A DNA stretch of 64,000 bases from Flavobacterium suncheonense GH29-5 = DSM 17707 (GTDB lineage Bacteria; Bacteroidota; Bacteroidia; Flavobacteriales; Flavobacteriaceae), in assembly GCF_000430025.1 (NCBI RefSeq), contig NZ_KE387020.1, forward strand, positions 401,471 to 465,470. The letters are read 5' to 3'. A program made the position numbers and the translations under genes. Positions 17,203-26,264 of this stretch are shown in pieces. Position 1 is the stretch's first letter. Every line of letters begins with the position of its first letter. The notes beneath the pieces were generated by a model. The model ran no database searches. It saw nothing but the letters and a program-made list of their open reading frames with translations, and was not told the origin of the DNA.

Positions 17203-18468
17203 TTATTGTTCATCTTCCAGCATCTTATTGGCAAACTTCCCGATGGTTAATCCCTGAATAAGAATCGAGAACAGCACTACGATATAAGTAATTTCCAACA
17301 GCAAATCTTTGTAATCTCCTGCCGGCAAAGACAGCACCAGCGCAATGGAAACCCCACCGCGGATACCGCCCCAAACCATCACCATTAAAGAACCTCTGGT
17401 ATAACTCGGCTGAATGCCCAAAAACTTGAAAACCTTGAAAAATTTCCACGGCAAAACCATCGACAGCCCTCTGGCAAACAACACAATGAAAATAGACACC
17501 AGTCCGATGATAATCTGATCGGTCAAATCGGGCAACAGCAGCAATTCGAATCCGATGAATAAAAACAGGATGGCGTTTAAAATTTCATCGATAAGCTCCC
17601 AGAATTTTTCAAGATAGTCCCTTGTTTGCTCGGTCATGGCTACTTTTTTTCCGTAGTTTCCGATAATTAAACCGGCTACCACCATCGCCAACGGACTGGA
17701 AACATGCAGTGCTTTGGCTATCAGAAAGCCTCCCATTACAATCGACAGGGTAATCAAAACGGATACTTTGTAATCGTCTATCTTTTTAATGACTTTAGAA
17801 GCGGTATAGCCCAAAGTCCCTCCTAAGATAACGCCTCCTAATCCCTCCTGAAGAAACAGTAACGAAACCGAACCAAAGGTTGCATTAAAATCAACATCGG
17901 TAACCATTTTCAGCACTACGGCAAACATTACTACCGCAATACCGTCGTTAAACAGGGATTCGCCCACTATTTTCGTTTCGATGCGTTTGGGAACGTTAGC
18001 CTGCTTCAACACGCCTAACACCACAATCGGATCGGTGGGTGAAATCAGCGTTCCGAACAACAAACAATAAACGTAAGGAATGTGAATGCCAACAATCGGC
18101 GCAATAAAATACAACAGCCCGGAAATAATAAATGCGGATAGAATCACACTCACCGTAGAATAAATCATAATCGGGATTTTCTGCTCTCTGAGATCTGAAA
18201 TATTCACGTGCAAGGCTCCGGCAAACAATAGAAAATTAAGCATGGCACCCATGAGCACCTCGTTGAAATCGAATTCATTGATCAGTTCAAAAAAGTGACT
18301 GGTGGTTTTGGGAAAGTACGAATCGCCAACCAGCCGAATCCCCAAGGAAACCAGCATCGCTATAATCATGATACCGATGGTGCCCGGCAATTTCAAAAAA
18401 CGCAGATTCAGGTAGGCAAAAAATGAGGCTAATACAATTAAAACGGAAAAGGTGTAGTATAATTCCAT
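17203..18468 (-). CDS. CPA1-family Na+/H+ antiporter
   Basis: 421 residues with about 11-12 hydrophobic segments. The cation-site motifs are present: LISPTDPIVVLGVLKQANVP (discontinuous TM4-like) and GESLFNDGIAVVMFAVVL (the ND pair of TM5). Near the C-terminus, GGIRGGVSIALVLSLP is also typical of NhaP/NHE transporters. It exchanges Na+ or K+ for H+ at the inner membrane. Short TMs start right at the N-terminus and there is no long cytoplasmic C-terminal domain. It converges with the M3 peptidase gene over a shared terminator. Confidence 0.92.
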   Translation of the reverse strand: MELYYTFSVLIVLASFFAYLNLRFLKLPGTIGIMIIAMLVSLGIRLVGDSYFPKTTSHFFELINEFDFNEVLMGAMLNFLLFAGALHVNISDLREQKIPIMIYSTVSVILSAFIISGLLYFIAPIVGIHIPYVYCLLFGTLISPTDPIVVLGVLKQANVPKRIETKIVGESLFNDGIAVVMFAVVLKMVTDVDFNATFGSVSLLFLQEGLGGVILGGTLGYTASKVIKKIDDYKVSVLITLSIVMGGFLIAKALHVSSPLAMVVAGLIIGNYGKKVAMTEQTRDYLEKFWELIDEILNAILFLFIGFELLLLPDLTDQIIIGLVSIFIVLFARGLSMVLPWKFFKVFKFLGIQPSYTRGSLMVMVWGGIRGGVSIALVLSLPAGDYKDLLLEITYIVVLFSILIQGLTIGKFANKMLEDEQ

Positions 18469-18568
18469 GAACTGAGGTTTTTACAAAAATATTTTTTCAG
18501 GCTTCATAAAACAAGTCTGAACAATACAATTAACAAAAATTTACATGGTCTCTTAAAATTAAAATATC

Positions 18569-18598
18569 TTTCATTTTTTTTTGAAAGTTTAAAAACTT
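18569..18598. promoter_or_regulatory. Putative GbsR operator 1 (autoregulation)
   Basis: TTTCA-N8-TGAAA (18569-18586) runs into a palindrome AAGTTT-AA-AAACTT (18585-18598). The site covers the TTG -33 of the regulator's promoter. Nearly the same block (25 of 27 bases) recurs at 19139 before the next operon. Confidence 0.5.
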
Positions 18599-18611
18599 CT
18601 TTATATCTTTG
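18581..18611 (+). promoter_or_regulatory. Promoter of the GbsR-type regulator gene
   Basis: TTG (18581-18583), 20 bp, TATCTTTG (18604-18611). The ATG lies only 5 bases after the -7 box, so the mRNA would be leaderless or nearly so. Confidence 0.7.
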
Positions 18612-18615
18612 AAAT

Positions 18616-19119
18616 ATGGATTTCAAGGAAGCTAAAAATAAATTCGTTCAGACCTGGGGTGCTTTGGGATCGCAATGGGGCATCAACAAAACGATGGCGC
18701 AGATTCACGCTTTGCTGATGGTATCCAACGAACCGGTATCTATGGAAGACATCATGGAAGAATTGCAAATCTCCCGCGGAAACGCAAGCATGAATTTAAG
18801 AGCTTTAATGGATTGGGGCATTGTCTATAAAGAATTCAAAGCAGGAGAACGCCGCGAATTTTTTACCGCCGAAAAAGATTTGGATGAGTTGGCGGTTAAA
18901 ATTTCCAAAGAACGCAGCAAACGAGAAATTAAGCCTGCGCTGAAAGTTTTAAAAGAAGTTTCCTCCATCAATGCCAACGCTTCCGCGGAAGAAAAACACT
19001 TTGTGGAGCAAACGTCGAAACTGTATGATTTCGTTTTAAAAGCCGATAACGTGCTGGACAAAATTACTGAGTACAAAGACAATTGGCTGGCACAACTATT
19101 AGTCAAATTCATGAAATAA
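18616..19119 (+). CDS. GbsR/MarR-type transcriptional regulator
   Basis: 167 residues. The N-terminal winged helix-turn-helix (about 20-85) reads WGINKTMAQIHALLMVSNEP, then EELQISRGNASMNLRALMDWG as the recognition region. The helical C-terminus is probably for dimerisation. This is the GbsR-like branch of the MarR fold. It is followed 66 bp later by a four-gene operon on the same strand, and both promoters share a repeat block that is the likely operator, so it probably represses itself and the operon. The ligand is unknown; the osmolyte link of Bacillus GbsR should not be assumed. Confidence 0.88.
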   Translation: MDFKEAKNKFVQTWGALGSQWGINKTMAQIHALLMVSNEPVSMEDIMEELQISRGNASMNLRALMDWGIVYKEFKAGERREFFTAEKDLDELAVKISKERSKREIKPALKVLKEVSSINANASAEEKHFVEQTSKLYDFVLKADNVLDKITEYKDNWLAQLLVKFMK

Positions 19120-19133
19120 TATATTTTTTGATT

Positions 19134-19160
19134 GAAAGTTTCATTTTTTTCTGAAAGTTT
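19134..19160. promoter_or_regulatory. Putative GbsR operator 2 (DUF2071 operon)
   Basis: Two direct GAAAGTTT copies (19134-19141 and 19153-19160), 19 bp apart, enclose TTTCA-N8-TGAAA (19139-19156). It matches operator 1 in sequence and arm spacing. The operon's -7 element is not clear. Confidence 0.5.
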
Positions 19161-19185
19161 AAAATAAACAATAAAATTTAAAAAC

Positions 19186-19899
19186 ATGTCCTTCTTAACC
19201 GCACACTGGAAAAATTTAATCATGGCCAACTACATTGTTCCTCCCGATTTCCTGAAAAAATACCTTCCGGCTGGTACTGAATTAGATTTATGGAACGGAA
19301 ACTGTTATGTAAGTCTGGTCGGTTTTCTGTTCAAAAACACAAAAGTTTTAGGGCTTCGCATCCCGAAACATACTGATTTTGAAGAAGTCAATCTTCGGTT
19401 CTATGTAAAACGTTTTGAAAGCGGTAAATGGAAACGCGGCGTGGTGTTCATCAAGGAAATTGTTCCGAAAAGCGCCATCACTTTTGTAGCCAACACCTTT
19501 TACAAAGAAAATTACGAAACCCGTCCGATGGCGCACCAAAACAAATTACAGGCTGAAGTGCTTAACGTGGCCTATCAATGGAAAAATCAGGAAAATATAA
19601 ATTCTATCGAAGTAAATGCTTATGATTTTGCTACCGATATCGATGCGGAAAGCGAAGCGGAATTCATCATGGAACATTATTTCGGCTACACCCGTTTCAA
19701 CGAAAACACCACATACGAATACGAAGTACAGCATCCGAAATGGAAACAGTACTTCATCAAAAACCACAACATTCAGATTGATTTTTCCAAAGTGTACGGC
19801 AACGATTTTTCCTTTCTGAATACTTTACAACCTACCTCTGTATTTCTTGCGGAAGGTTCTGAGATTAGCGTAAAAAACAAACGAAAATTAGTATTATGA
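19186..19899 (+). CDS. DUF2071 (YqjF) family protein
   Basis: 237 residues, no signal peptide. It has the YqjF/DUF2071 character: an N-terminal AHWKNLIMANYIVPPDFLKKYLP, then WNGNCYVSLVGFLF and EVNLRFYVKR. The family has an acetoacetate-decarboxylase-like fold and no established reaction. It is the first gene of the operon behind operator 2, and its stop overlaps the DCC gene by 4 bp (ATGA). Confidence 0.82.
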   Translation: MSFLTAHWKNLIMANYIVPPDFLKKYLPAGTELDLWNGNCYVSLVGFLFKNTKVLGLRIPKHTDFEEVNLRFYVKRFESGKWKRGVVFIKEIVPKSAITFVANTFYKENYETRPMAHQNKLQAEVLNVAYQWKNQENINSIEVNAYDFATDIDAESEAEFIMEHYFGYTRFNENTTYEYEVQHPKWKQYFIKNHNIQIDFSKVYGNDFSFLNTLQPTSVFLAEGSEISVKNKRKLVL

Positions 19900-20717
19900 A
19901 AACCTTGGAAAACCAAACGATATTGTATGACGAAGACTGTCCGCTTTGTCAGGCGTACACCTCAGCCTTTGTAAAAACAGGGATGCTGGACAAAAACGGC
20001 AGAAAACCATACTGCAACATTGGTGAAACCGAACAAGAGTTCATCGATACCGAAAGAGCCGCGAATGAAATTGCGTTAGTGGATTACCAAGCCAAAACCG
20101 TGCTATACGGTATTGAAAGTCTGCTGAAAATCATTGGCAATTCTTTCCCTTGGATTGAAAAGATTGGTCATTTGGCTCCGGTAAATTACTTTCTGAAAAA
20201 AACCTACTCTTTTATTTCCTATAACAGAAAAGTAATCATGCCGAGTGTGGTACGGGAAAATCAAACCGTAAAATGCGAACCCACTTTTAACCATTCTTAT
20301 CGCATAACCTATCTGATATTGGCAGTTTTAGTAACCACTTTGGTGCTTTTCGAATGTTCAAAACTGTTACCGCAACTTCCTGAGAGCAGTATTTGGCGGG
20401 AATTTTCCCTTGCTGTGGGACAGATTGGTTTTCAAAGTCTCTTTTTGATCCGTTCCGACCGAAAAAAACTACTTACGTATTTGGGCAACATGATGACAGT
20501 TTCGCTTTTCGGCTCTTTGCTCCTGCTCCCGATAATTATCGCTTCAAAATTTACAACTCTCAGCGGTAATTTAATACTGATATGGTTCGGAATAACTGTC
20601 ATGCTGATGCTAAAAGAACATTTCCGAAGAATTACACTTTTAAAACTGCCGGTTTATTTAACACCAACCTGGGTGTTATACCGCATCATTGCTTTATTCA
20701 TCATCCTAAATTTTTGA
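19896..20717 (+). CDS. DCC/DUF393 protein with C-terminal membrane domain
   Basis: 273 residues. The N-terminal domain (1-110) has the DCC motif LYDEDCPLCQAYTSAF, with a thioredoxin-like CxxC at about 14-17. The C-terminal half has four or five hydrophobic segments (for example YRITYLILAVLVTTLVLFE). DUF393 proteins are predicted thiol-disulfide oxidoreductases. A fusion to a membrane region is less common than the stand-alone domain and would place the CxxC at the membrane. It is coupled to DUF2071 by a 4-bp overlap and lies 3 bp before the epimerase. Confidence 0.8.
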   Translation: MKTLENQTILYDEDCPLCQAYTSAFVKTGMLDKNGRKPYCNIGETEQEFIDTERAANEIALVDYQAKTVLYGIESLLKIIGNSFPWIEKIGHLAPVNYFLKKTYSFISYNRKVIMPSVVRENQTVKCEPTFNHSYRITYLILAVLVTTLVLFECSKLLPQLPESSIWREFSLAVGQIGFQSLFLIRSDRKKLLTYLGNMMTVSLFGSLLLLPIIIASKFTTLSGNLILIWFGITVMLMLKEHFRRITLLKLPVYLTPTWVLYRIIALFIILNF

Positions 20718-20720
20718 AAA

Positions 20721-21650
20721 ATGAAAATTATCATCGCTGCCGGAACCGGTTTTTTGGGAAATGTACTCATCGGCTACTTTCAGAACCAATCAAATGACAT
20801 TGTGGTACTGACCCGAGGCAAGACGATGCTGAAAAACAACATCCGCTACATTCACTGGAACGCCAAAACCATGACGGGCTGGGAAAAAGAACTCGAAAAT
20901 GCCGACGTTTTAATCAACTTAGCCGGAAAATCCGTGGATTGCCGTTACAACGAAGCTAACAAAAAAGAAATCCTGCTTTCCCGTATCAAAAGCACCAAAT
21001 TGTTGAACAAAGCGGTTTTACAATGCCAGAATCCTCCGAAACACTGGCTAAATGCTTCCACCGCAACGATTTACCGACATTCCGAAGACCAACAGATGGA
21101 CGAATACACCGGTGAAATCGGGAATGATTTTTCCATGAATGTGGCACAAAGCTGGGAGAAAGCGTTTTTCAAAACGGAAACGCCAAATACTAAGAAAACA
21201 GCTTTACGAACATCGATCGTTCTGGGCAAAAAAGGAGGTGCTTTTCCACCGTTGAAAAATCTGACTCAATTGGGCTTTGGCGGAAAACAGGGCAACGGCA
21301 ACCAATTCATCAGTTGGATTCATGAGGAGGATTTTGCAAGAGCTGTCGCATTTGTTGTAGAAAAAGAAATCACCGGAAAAATCAACATTGTTGCTCCGGA
21401 ACCAATCCAGAACCGCTTTTTTATGAAAGCCTTACGCAAAGAAATGAAAGTTTCTTTCGGTGCGCCACTGGGAAAACGAATGCTGAAATTCGGTGCGAAA
21501 ATCATCGGAACGGAAACAGAACTGGTCTTAAAAAGTCGAAATATCATCCCAAAACGCCTGACGGAAAACGGTTTTACCTTCCGCTATACAAAAATCGACA
21601 AAGTCTTTCAAAATTTACTCGGCCATGACCACACTAAAGCTAATCACTAA
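20721..21650 (+). CDS. TIGR01777-family SDR epimerase (YfcH-like)
   Basis: 309 residues. The Rossmann loop AAGTGFLGNVL is at the N-terminus, NLAGKSVD follows, and the C-terminal DUF1731-type segment contains PKRLTENGFTFRY. The usual SDR Tyr-x-x-x-Lys is replaced by a weaker site (YTGEIGNDF), as in many members of this family. No substrate is known. The gene overlaps the SRPBCC gene by 26 bp. TIGR01777 and SRPBCC proteins often occur together or fused. Confidence 0.88.
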   Translation: MKIIIAAGTGFLGNVLIGYFQNQSNDIVVLTRGKTMLKNNIRYIHWNAKTMTGWEKELENADVLINLAGKSVDCRYNEANKKEILLSRIKSTKLLNKAVLQCQNPPKHWLNASTATIYRHSEDQQMDEYTGEIGNDFSMNVAQSWEKAFFKTETPNTKKTALRTSIVLGKKGGAFPPLKNLTQLGFGGKQGNGNQFISWIHEEDFARAVAFVVEKEITGKINIVAPEPIQNRFFMKALRKEMKVSFGAPLGKRMLKFGAKIIGTETELVLKSRNIIPKRLTENGFTFRYTKIDKVFQNLLGHDHTKANH

Positions 21651-22080
21651 AATTAACGCGGATAAACAAACGGTTTTCGATTTAAGCCGCAACATTGATT
21701 TGCACCGGCAAAGCATGAAAACTTCAGATGAAAAAGCAGTCGATGGAATTACCTCAGGACTGATCAGCTTACATGAAACGGTAACGTTCAAAGGAAGGCA
21801 TTTCGGGTTTTGGCATACGCATCAAAGCAAAATTACCGAGATGACATTTTATGATTCGTTTACCGACGAAATGATTCAGGGTAAATTCAAATCTTTTAAA
21901 CACCATCATCTTTTCCATGAAAAAAGCGGGCAAACTACTATGATTGATGAAGTGACGTATGAAATTCCGTTTGGATTTTTGGGCGCTATTTCCAACCGTT
22001 TGTTCCTAAAAAAATACCTGATCCGATTGCTTGAAAAACGGAATGCTTTCATCAAAAAATCAGCCGAAAAACAACACTAA
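21625..22080 (+). CDS. SRPBCC-family (START-like) protein
   Basis: 151 residues. The pattern TTLKLITKINADKQTVFDLSRNIDLHRQSM at the start and an alternating strand region (TMIDEVTYEIPFGFLG) with a long C-terminal helix fit the helix-grip SRPBCC fold that binds hydrophobic ligands. It is fourth in the operon, begins 26 bp within the epimerase gene, and its 3' end overlaps the convergent UbiA-like gene by 21 bp. Confidence 0.8.
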   Translation: MTTLKLITKINADKQTVFDLSRNIDLHRQSMKTSDEKAVDGITSGLISLHETVTFKGRHFGFWHTHQSKITEMTFYDSFTDEMIQGKFKSFKHHHLFHEKSGQTTMIDEVTYEIPFGFLGAISNRLFLKKYLIRLLEKRNAFIKKSAEKQH

Positions 22081-22875
22081 AACCCACCAGAAAACCGGCA
22101 CACTTTCCACCCAAAACAAAGTGTAATATTCCGAGCGTTTCGGGCTGGCGAAAAGGGTAAACAAAGCGATTACGATTATCAGTACGAGATTGATCCAAAG
22201 TTGTACCATCTGGAAATCCGACTTAAAAAACTCCAGACAATAGAACGGCACCAACAGAAAAAGATTGAGCAGTTTGGTCTTTTCAACGCCCAACTTCTGC
22301 GGAACGGTCTGCAGCGACAAATCATCGTGTTTCAAATCGATAATCTCAAAAATCAGAATCAGAATGATCACTAAGAGAAAACGCTGGCAGAATTTTAACC
22401 AAACGTCCTGTGACAGTGGCAAATCCGCATTGATAATCGGCAGAAAAAGGGTGATGCCTGCCCAACAAAAAGCAACGATGTAAATCTTGACGCCGGCCCA
22501 ATTGCGGGCATTGCCTATCTTCGGAAAAACCGGTAAGGTATACAGCATTGTCAGGCCTAAAAAAGCAACCGATACGATTTGCGTCTGGCGTTCCAACTGA
22601 AAAAAGCAATACGCCGTGGCTAAAAACGAGACGAAACTTAAGGCTACAATCGCTTTGCGTTCAGCCGTCATTTTGAGCTTTTTGGCGCGCACCATTTCAT
22701 CGTATTTGACAAAATTATAGCCTACGATGGTACCAAAAAACGCAAACAACGCCATAGGCTGGTTGTAGTCGATGTGGAAGAAATGAAACGTCATGCGCAC
22801 CAAGGCGTAAACCGCCAGCGCTACGTGTATGCTTCCGTGCAGATAAAAGTCGAATATGCGTTTGAGTAATGCCAT
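22060..22875 (-). CDS. UbiA-like prenyltransferase-family membrane protein
   Basis: I choose the ATG at 22875 (MALLKRIFDFYLHGSIH), giving 271 residues with 8 or 9 hydrophobic segments, because a TACTTTTG -7 box lies just upstream. The two Asp-rich regions of UbiA enzymes appear partly kept: NFVKYDEM for the first (degenerate) and IDLKHDDLSLQTVPQKLG for the second. The degenerate first motif leaves catalytic activity uncertain. The substrate is unknown; quinone or carotenoid-related prenylation is only a possibility. It converges on the SRPBCC gene with 3' overlap. Confidence 0.6.
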   Translation of the reverse strand: MALLKRIFDFYLHGSIHVALAVYALVRMTFHFFHIDYNQPMALFAFFGTIVGYNFVKYDEMVRAKKLKMTAERKAIVALSFVSFLATAYCFFQLERQTQIVSVAFLGLTMLYTLPVFPKIGNARNWAGVKIYIVAFCWAGITLFLPIINADLPLSQDVWLKFCQRFLLVIILILIFEIIDLKHDDLSLQTVPQKLGVEKTKLLNLFLLVPFYCLEFFKSDFQMVQLWINLVLIIVIALFTLFASPKRSEYYTLFWVESVPVFWWVLVLFFG

Positions 22876-22880
22876 CCTTA

Positions 22881-22888
22881 CAAAAGTA
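22881..22888 (-). promoter_or_regulatory. -7 element for the UbiA-like gene
   Basis: TACTTTTG on the minus strand ends 5 bases before the ATG at 22875, again implying a leaderless or very short leader. No -33 TTG is seen at normal distance. Confidence 0.4.
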
Positions 22889-22974
22889 AGCAATCTGTTA
22901 ATAAGTTGCCGTTTTGTTTACAAATTCCTCCAAAAATTGACGTTAAAAAACAAGAATATTAACAGATTAATAAT

Positions 22975-22982
22975 TATTTTTG
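22975..22982 (+). promoter_or_regulatory. Probable -7 element for gcvP
   Basis: TATTTTTG fits TAnnTTTG, about 75 bp before the chosen gcvP ATG. A -33 TTG is missing. Confidence 0.35.
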
Positions 22983-23056
22983 TTCGCTTTTTAAACACAA
23001 CTTAATCTCGTTTGAGGTTCAGCCCCAAACACTTAAACAAACAGTACAGACAACTG

Positions 23057-25906
23057 ATGAAAACAGATGCATTTGCTTTAAGACACATTGGTCCGAGAGA
23101 ATCGGATTTGCAACACATGTTCAAAACCATTGGGGTAAAGGACATGGCTCAATTGCTTTACGAAACCTTCCCTGACGGAATTCGTTTAAAACAGGATTTA
23201 CAATTAGACCCCGCCATGACGGAATATGAGTATTTAACGCATATTACGCAGTTGGGGGCCAAAAATAAAGTATTCAAATCGTACATCGGTTTAGGGTATC
23301 ACCCTGCCATTGTACCGCCGGTTATTCAGAGAAATATTTTCGAAAACCCGGGATGGTACACGGCATATACTCCGTATCAGGCGGAAATCGCACAGGGCCG
23401 TTTAGAGGCTTTGCTGAACTACCAGACTACCATTATCGAATTGACCGGAATGGAAATCGCCAACGCTTCTTTGCTGGACGAAGCAACGGCTGCTGCGGAA
23501 GCCATGGCGTTATTGTTCGACGTAAGAACCCGCGACCAGAAGAAAAACAATGTTAACAAATTTTTTGTTTCGGAAGAGATTTTACCCCAAACCCTATCGG
23601 TATTACAAACGCGTGCTACGCCACACGGTATCGAATTAGTTGTTGGTAATCACGAAGCGTTTGATTTTTCGGAAGAATTCTTCGGAGCGATCATACAATA
23701 CCCTGGCAAATACGGACAGGTTTACGATTACGCCGGTTTCATCAACACGGCCAAAGCGAAAGAAATTAAAGTAGCCGTTGCTGCAGATATTTTATCGTTA
23801 GTAAAATTAACGCCTCCGGGAGAATTAGGAGCGGATGTAGTAGTAGGAACCACACAACGTTTCGGAATTCCGATGGGTTACGGCGGACCTCACGCTGCTT
23901 ATTTTGCCACTAAAGACGAATACAAACGCTCCATGCCGGGCAGAATTATCGGGGTTTCTATCGACGCTAACGGTAATCCTGCTTTACGTATGGCCTTAGG
24001 CACCCGTGAGCAACACATCAAACGCGAAAAAGCAACGTCTAACATCTGTACCGCTCAGGTATTGTTAGCGGTAATGGCCGGAATGTATGCCGTTTACCAC
24101 GGACCGAAAGGATTACAGTACATTGCAAATAAAGTACATGCTTCGGCAGTTACGGCTGCTAAAGCGCTTTCTATCATCGGCGTAAATCAGGTTAACACTG
24201 CTTTCTTTGACACGCTTTTAGTGAAAGCCGATGCGACTAAAGTAAGAGCGATTGCCGAGAAAAACGAAGTCAACTTCTTCTATCCGAACAACGAGAGCGT
24301 TTCCATTTCTTTCAACGAAACGACTTCCCTTTCGGACATCAATACGATTGTGGCGATTTTCGCAGAAGCCGTTGGAAAATCAGCAGTTCATGTTTCTGAA
24401 TTGGCTACTGAAACTCATTTACCTGAAAAATTAATCCGCACCTCATCGTTTTTGAAACACGAGGTGTTCAACAGCCATCATTCGGAAAGCCAATTGATGC
24501 GTTATATCAAAAAATTAGAGCGTAAAGACTTATCCCTGAACCATTCGATGATTTCGTTAGGTTCCTGTACCATGAAACTAAACGCGGCGGCTGAAATGCT
24601 ACCGTTGTCGATGCCGAACTGGAACAGCATTCACCCGTTTGCTCCGGCGGATCAGGTACAAGGATATTTGACCATGCTTAAAAAATTAGAGCAGCAGTTG
24701 ACGGTGATTACCGGTTTCAAAGGCACCTCCTTACAGCCTAACTCAGGCGCCCAGGGAGAATATGCCGGTTTAATGGCGATTCGCGCGTACCACATCTCAA
24801 GAGGTGAAGGACACCGTAACGTTTGTTTGATACCTTCATCGGCACACGGAACCAATCCGGCTTCTGCAGCGATGGCGGGCATGAAAATCATCGTGACCAA
24901 AACGACTCCGGAAGGAAACATCGACGTGGAAGATTTAAGAGCCAGAGCGATTGAGCACAAAGACGATTTGTCTTGTCTGATGGTAACGTACCCTTCTACA
25001 CACGGGGTTTATGAATCTTCCATTATTGAAATTACGCAAATCATCCACGACAACGGCGGATTGGTATACATGGACGGGGCGAACATGAACGCGCAGGTAG
25101 GGTTAACCAACCCGGCTACGATTGGGGCTGATGTTTGTCACTTAAACTTACACAAAACTTTCGCGATTCCTCACGGTGGTGGTGGCCCTGGAGTTGGACC
25201 CATCTGTGTGAACGAGAAATTGGTTGACTTCTTACCAACTAACCCTGTTGTGGCTACAGGTGGTAAAAACGCTATTTCGGCTATCTCGGCGGCACCTTAC
25301 GGTTCGGCTTTGGTATGTTTGATTTCGTACGGTTACATCTGTATGTTAGGTGCTGAAGGCTTGCGTTCTTCTACCGAGCATGCGATTTTGAATGCGAACT
25401 ACATGAAAGCGCGTTTCGAAGGACACTACCCGATTTTATATTCAGGGGAAATGGGACGTGCGGCTCACGAAATGATTTTGGACTGTCGTGAATTCAAACA
25501 AAAAGGCGTGGAAGTGGGCGATATTGCCAAACGTTTAATGGACTACGGATTCCATGCGCCAACGGTTTCTTTCCCAGTGGCTGGAACCTTGATGATTGAA
25601 CCAACCGAATCGGAAGATTTAGCGGAGTTAGACCGTTTTTGTGATGCGTTGATTGCCATCCGCAAAGAGATTGAAGAATCTTCTGCTGACGATCATAACA
25701 CCGTGTTACACAATGCACCGCATACATTGGCTATGTTAACGGCTGAGCGTTGGGATTTCCCGTATTCGAGAGAGAAAGCGGCGTTTCCGTTGGAGTATAT
25801 TGCCGAGAACAAATTCTGGCCAAGCGTTAGACGTATTGACGATGCTTACGGAGACAGAAACTTAGTTTGTTCTTGTGCGCCGATTGAAGCGTATATTGAG
25901 AGTTAG
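23057..25906 (+). CDS. gcvP: Glycine dehydrogenase (decarboxylating), P protein
   Basis: 949 residues from the ATG at 23057 ([22 protein letters not shown]). An earlier in-frame ATG at 23012 adds 15 residues unlike the family start. This is the fused alpha-beta form, with tandem aminotransferase-like halves. The PLP lysine is at residue 700 in [18 protein letters not shown], with [10 protein letters not shown] opening the second half. It decarboxylates glycine and passes the aminomethyl group to the H protein. The other cleavage genes are not adjacent. A terminator follows. Confidence 0.97.
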   Translation: MKTDAFALRHIGPRESDLQHMFKTIGVKDMAQLLYETFPDGIRLKQDLQLDPAMTEYEYLTHITQLGAKNKVFKSYIGLGYHPAIVPPVIQRNIFENPGWYTAYTPYQAEIAQGRLEALLNYQTTIIELTGMEIANASLLDEATAAAEAMALLFDVRTRDQKKNNVNKFFVSEEILPQTLSVLQTRATPHGIELVVGNHEAFDFSEEFFGAIIQYPGKYGQVYDYAGFINTAKAKEIKVAVAADILSLVKLTPPGELGADVVVGTTQRFGIPMGYGGPHAAYFATKDEYKRSMPGRIIGVSIDANGNPALRMALGTREQHIKREKATSNICTAQVLLAVMAGMYAVYHGPKGLQYIANKVHASAVTAAKALSIIGVNQVNTAFFDTLLVKADATKVRAIAEKNEVNFFYPNNESVSISFNETTSLSDINTIVAIFAEAVGKSAVHVSELATETHLPEKLIRTSSFLKHEVFNSHHSESQLMRYIKKLERKDLSLNHSMISLGSCTMKLNAAAEMLPLSMPNWNSIHPFAPADQVQGYLTMLKKLEQQLTVITGFKGTSLQPNSGAQGEYAGLMAIRAYHISRGEGHRNVCLIPSSAHGTNPASAAMAGMKIIVTKTTPEGNIDVEDLRARAIEHKDDLSCLMVTYPSTHGVYESSIIEITQIIHDNGGLVYMDGANMNAQVGLTNPATIGADVCHLNLHKTFAIPHGGGGPGVGPICVNEKLVDFLPTNPVVATGGKNAISAISAAPYGSALVCLISYGYICMLGAEGLRSSTEHAILNANYMKARFEGHYPILYSGEMGRAAHEMILDCREFKQKGVEVGDIAKRLMDYGFHAPTVSFPVAGTLMIEPTESEDLAELDRFCDALIAIRKEIEESSADDHNTVLHNAPHTLAMLTAERWDFPYSREKAAFPLEYIAENKFWPSVRRIDDAYGDRNLVCSCAPIEAYIES

Positions 25907-25935
25907 TTAACTGTTTACAGTATTAACTATATTAC

Positions 25936-25966
25936 AAAAAGCCCTTTCTGATGAAAGGGCTTTTTT
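25936..25966 (+). terminator. Terminator of gcvP
   Basis: 12-bp stem AAAAAGCCCTTT/AAAGGGCTTTTT with a CTGATG loop and T run, 30 bp past the stop. Confidence 0.88.
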
Positions 25967-25980
25967 AATTCTTTTCTTTT

Positions 25981-26262
25981 AACTCAGGTTTACCTTTGAA
26001 GCTGGTATGTATAGTTCTGGAATTGTATCAAAAATGTATTTTAAAAACATGCTCACACCAATAATGAGATATAAAGCATAGTCGTATTCTTCTTCCTTTT
26101 TATTCTTACCCTTTTCCTTAAACAATTCTCACTCGTTTAAGAAATAAAAACACTTTCAATAATTTTAACTGGGATTTGATCATCATTCACTAAAAATGAT
26201 GCTTTATCAAACTTTTCACAGCCTTTAGCCGTTTTTATAAGTAACTTAGTAAAAAGTTTATT
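25981..26262 (-). pseudogene. Possible gene remnant between gcvP and the KAS III gene
   Basis: The roughly 300-bp gap has two coding-like minus-strand stretches in different frames. One (about 26140-26262) reads ...KGCEKFDKASFLVNDDQ... and ends in a stop. The second (25981-26128) reads KKEEEYDYALYLIIGVSMFL and then FDTIPELYIPASKVNLS before a stop. Neither has a good ATG. Composition is AT-rich. The two may be pieces of one degraded gene joined by a frameshift; I do not recognise it, and chance cannot be excluded. Confidence 0.25.
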
Positions 26263-26264
26263 GT

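Noticed and set aside
23012..23056. Earlier ATG for gcvP
   Set aside because: The 15 extra residues do not look like a P-protein N-terminus; [12 protein letters not shown] does.
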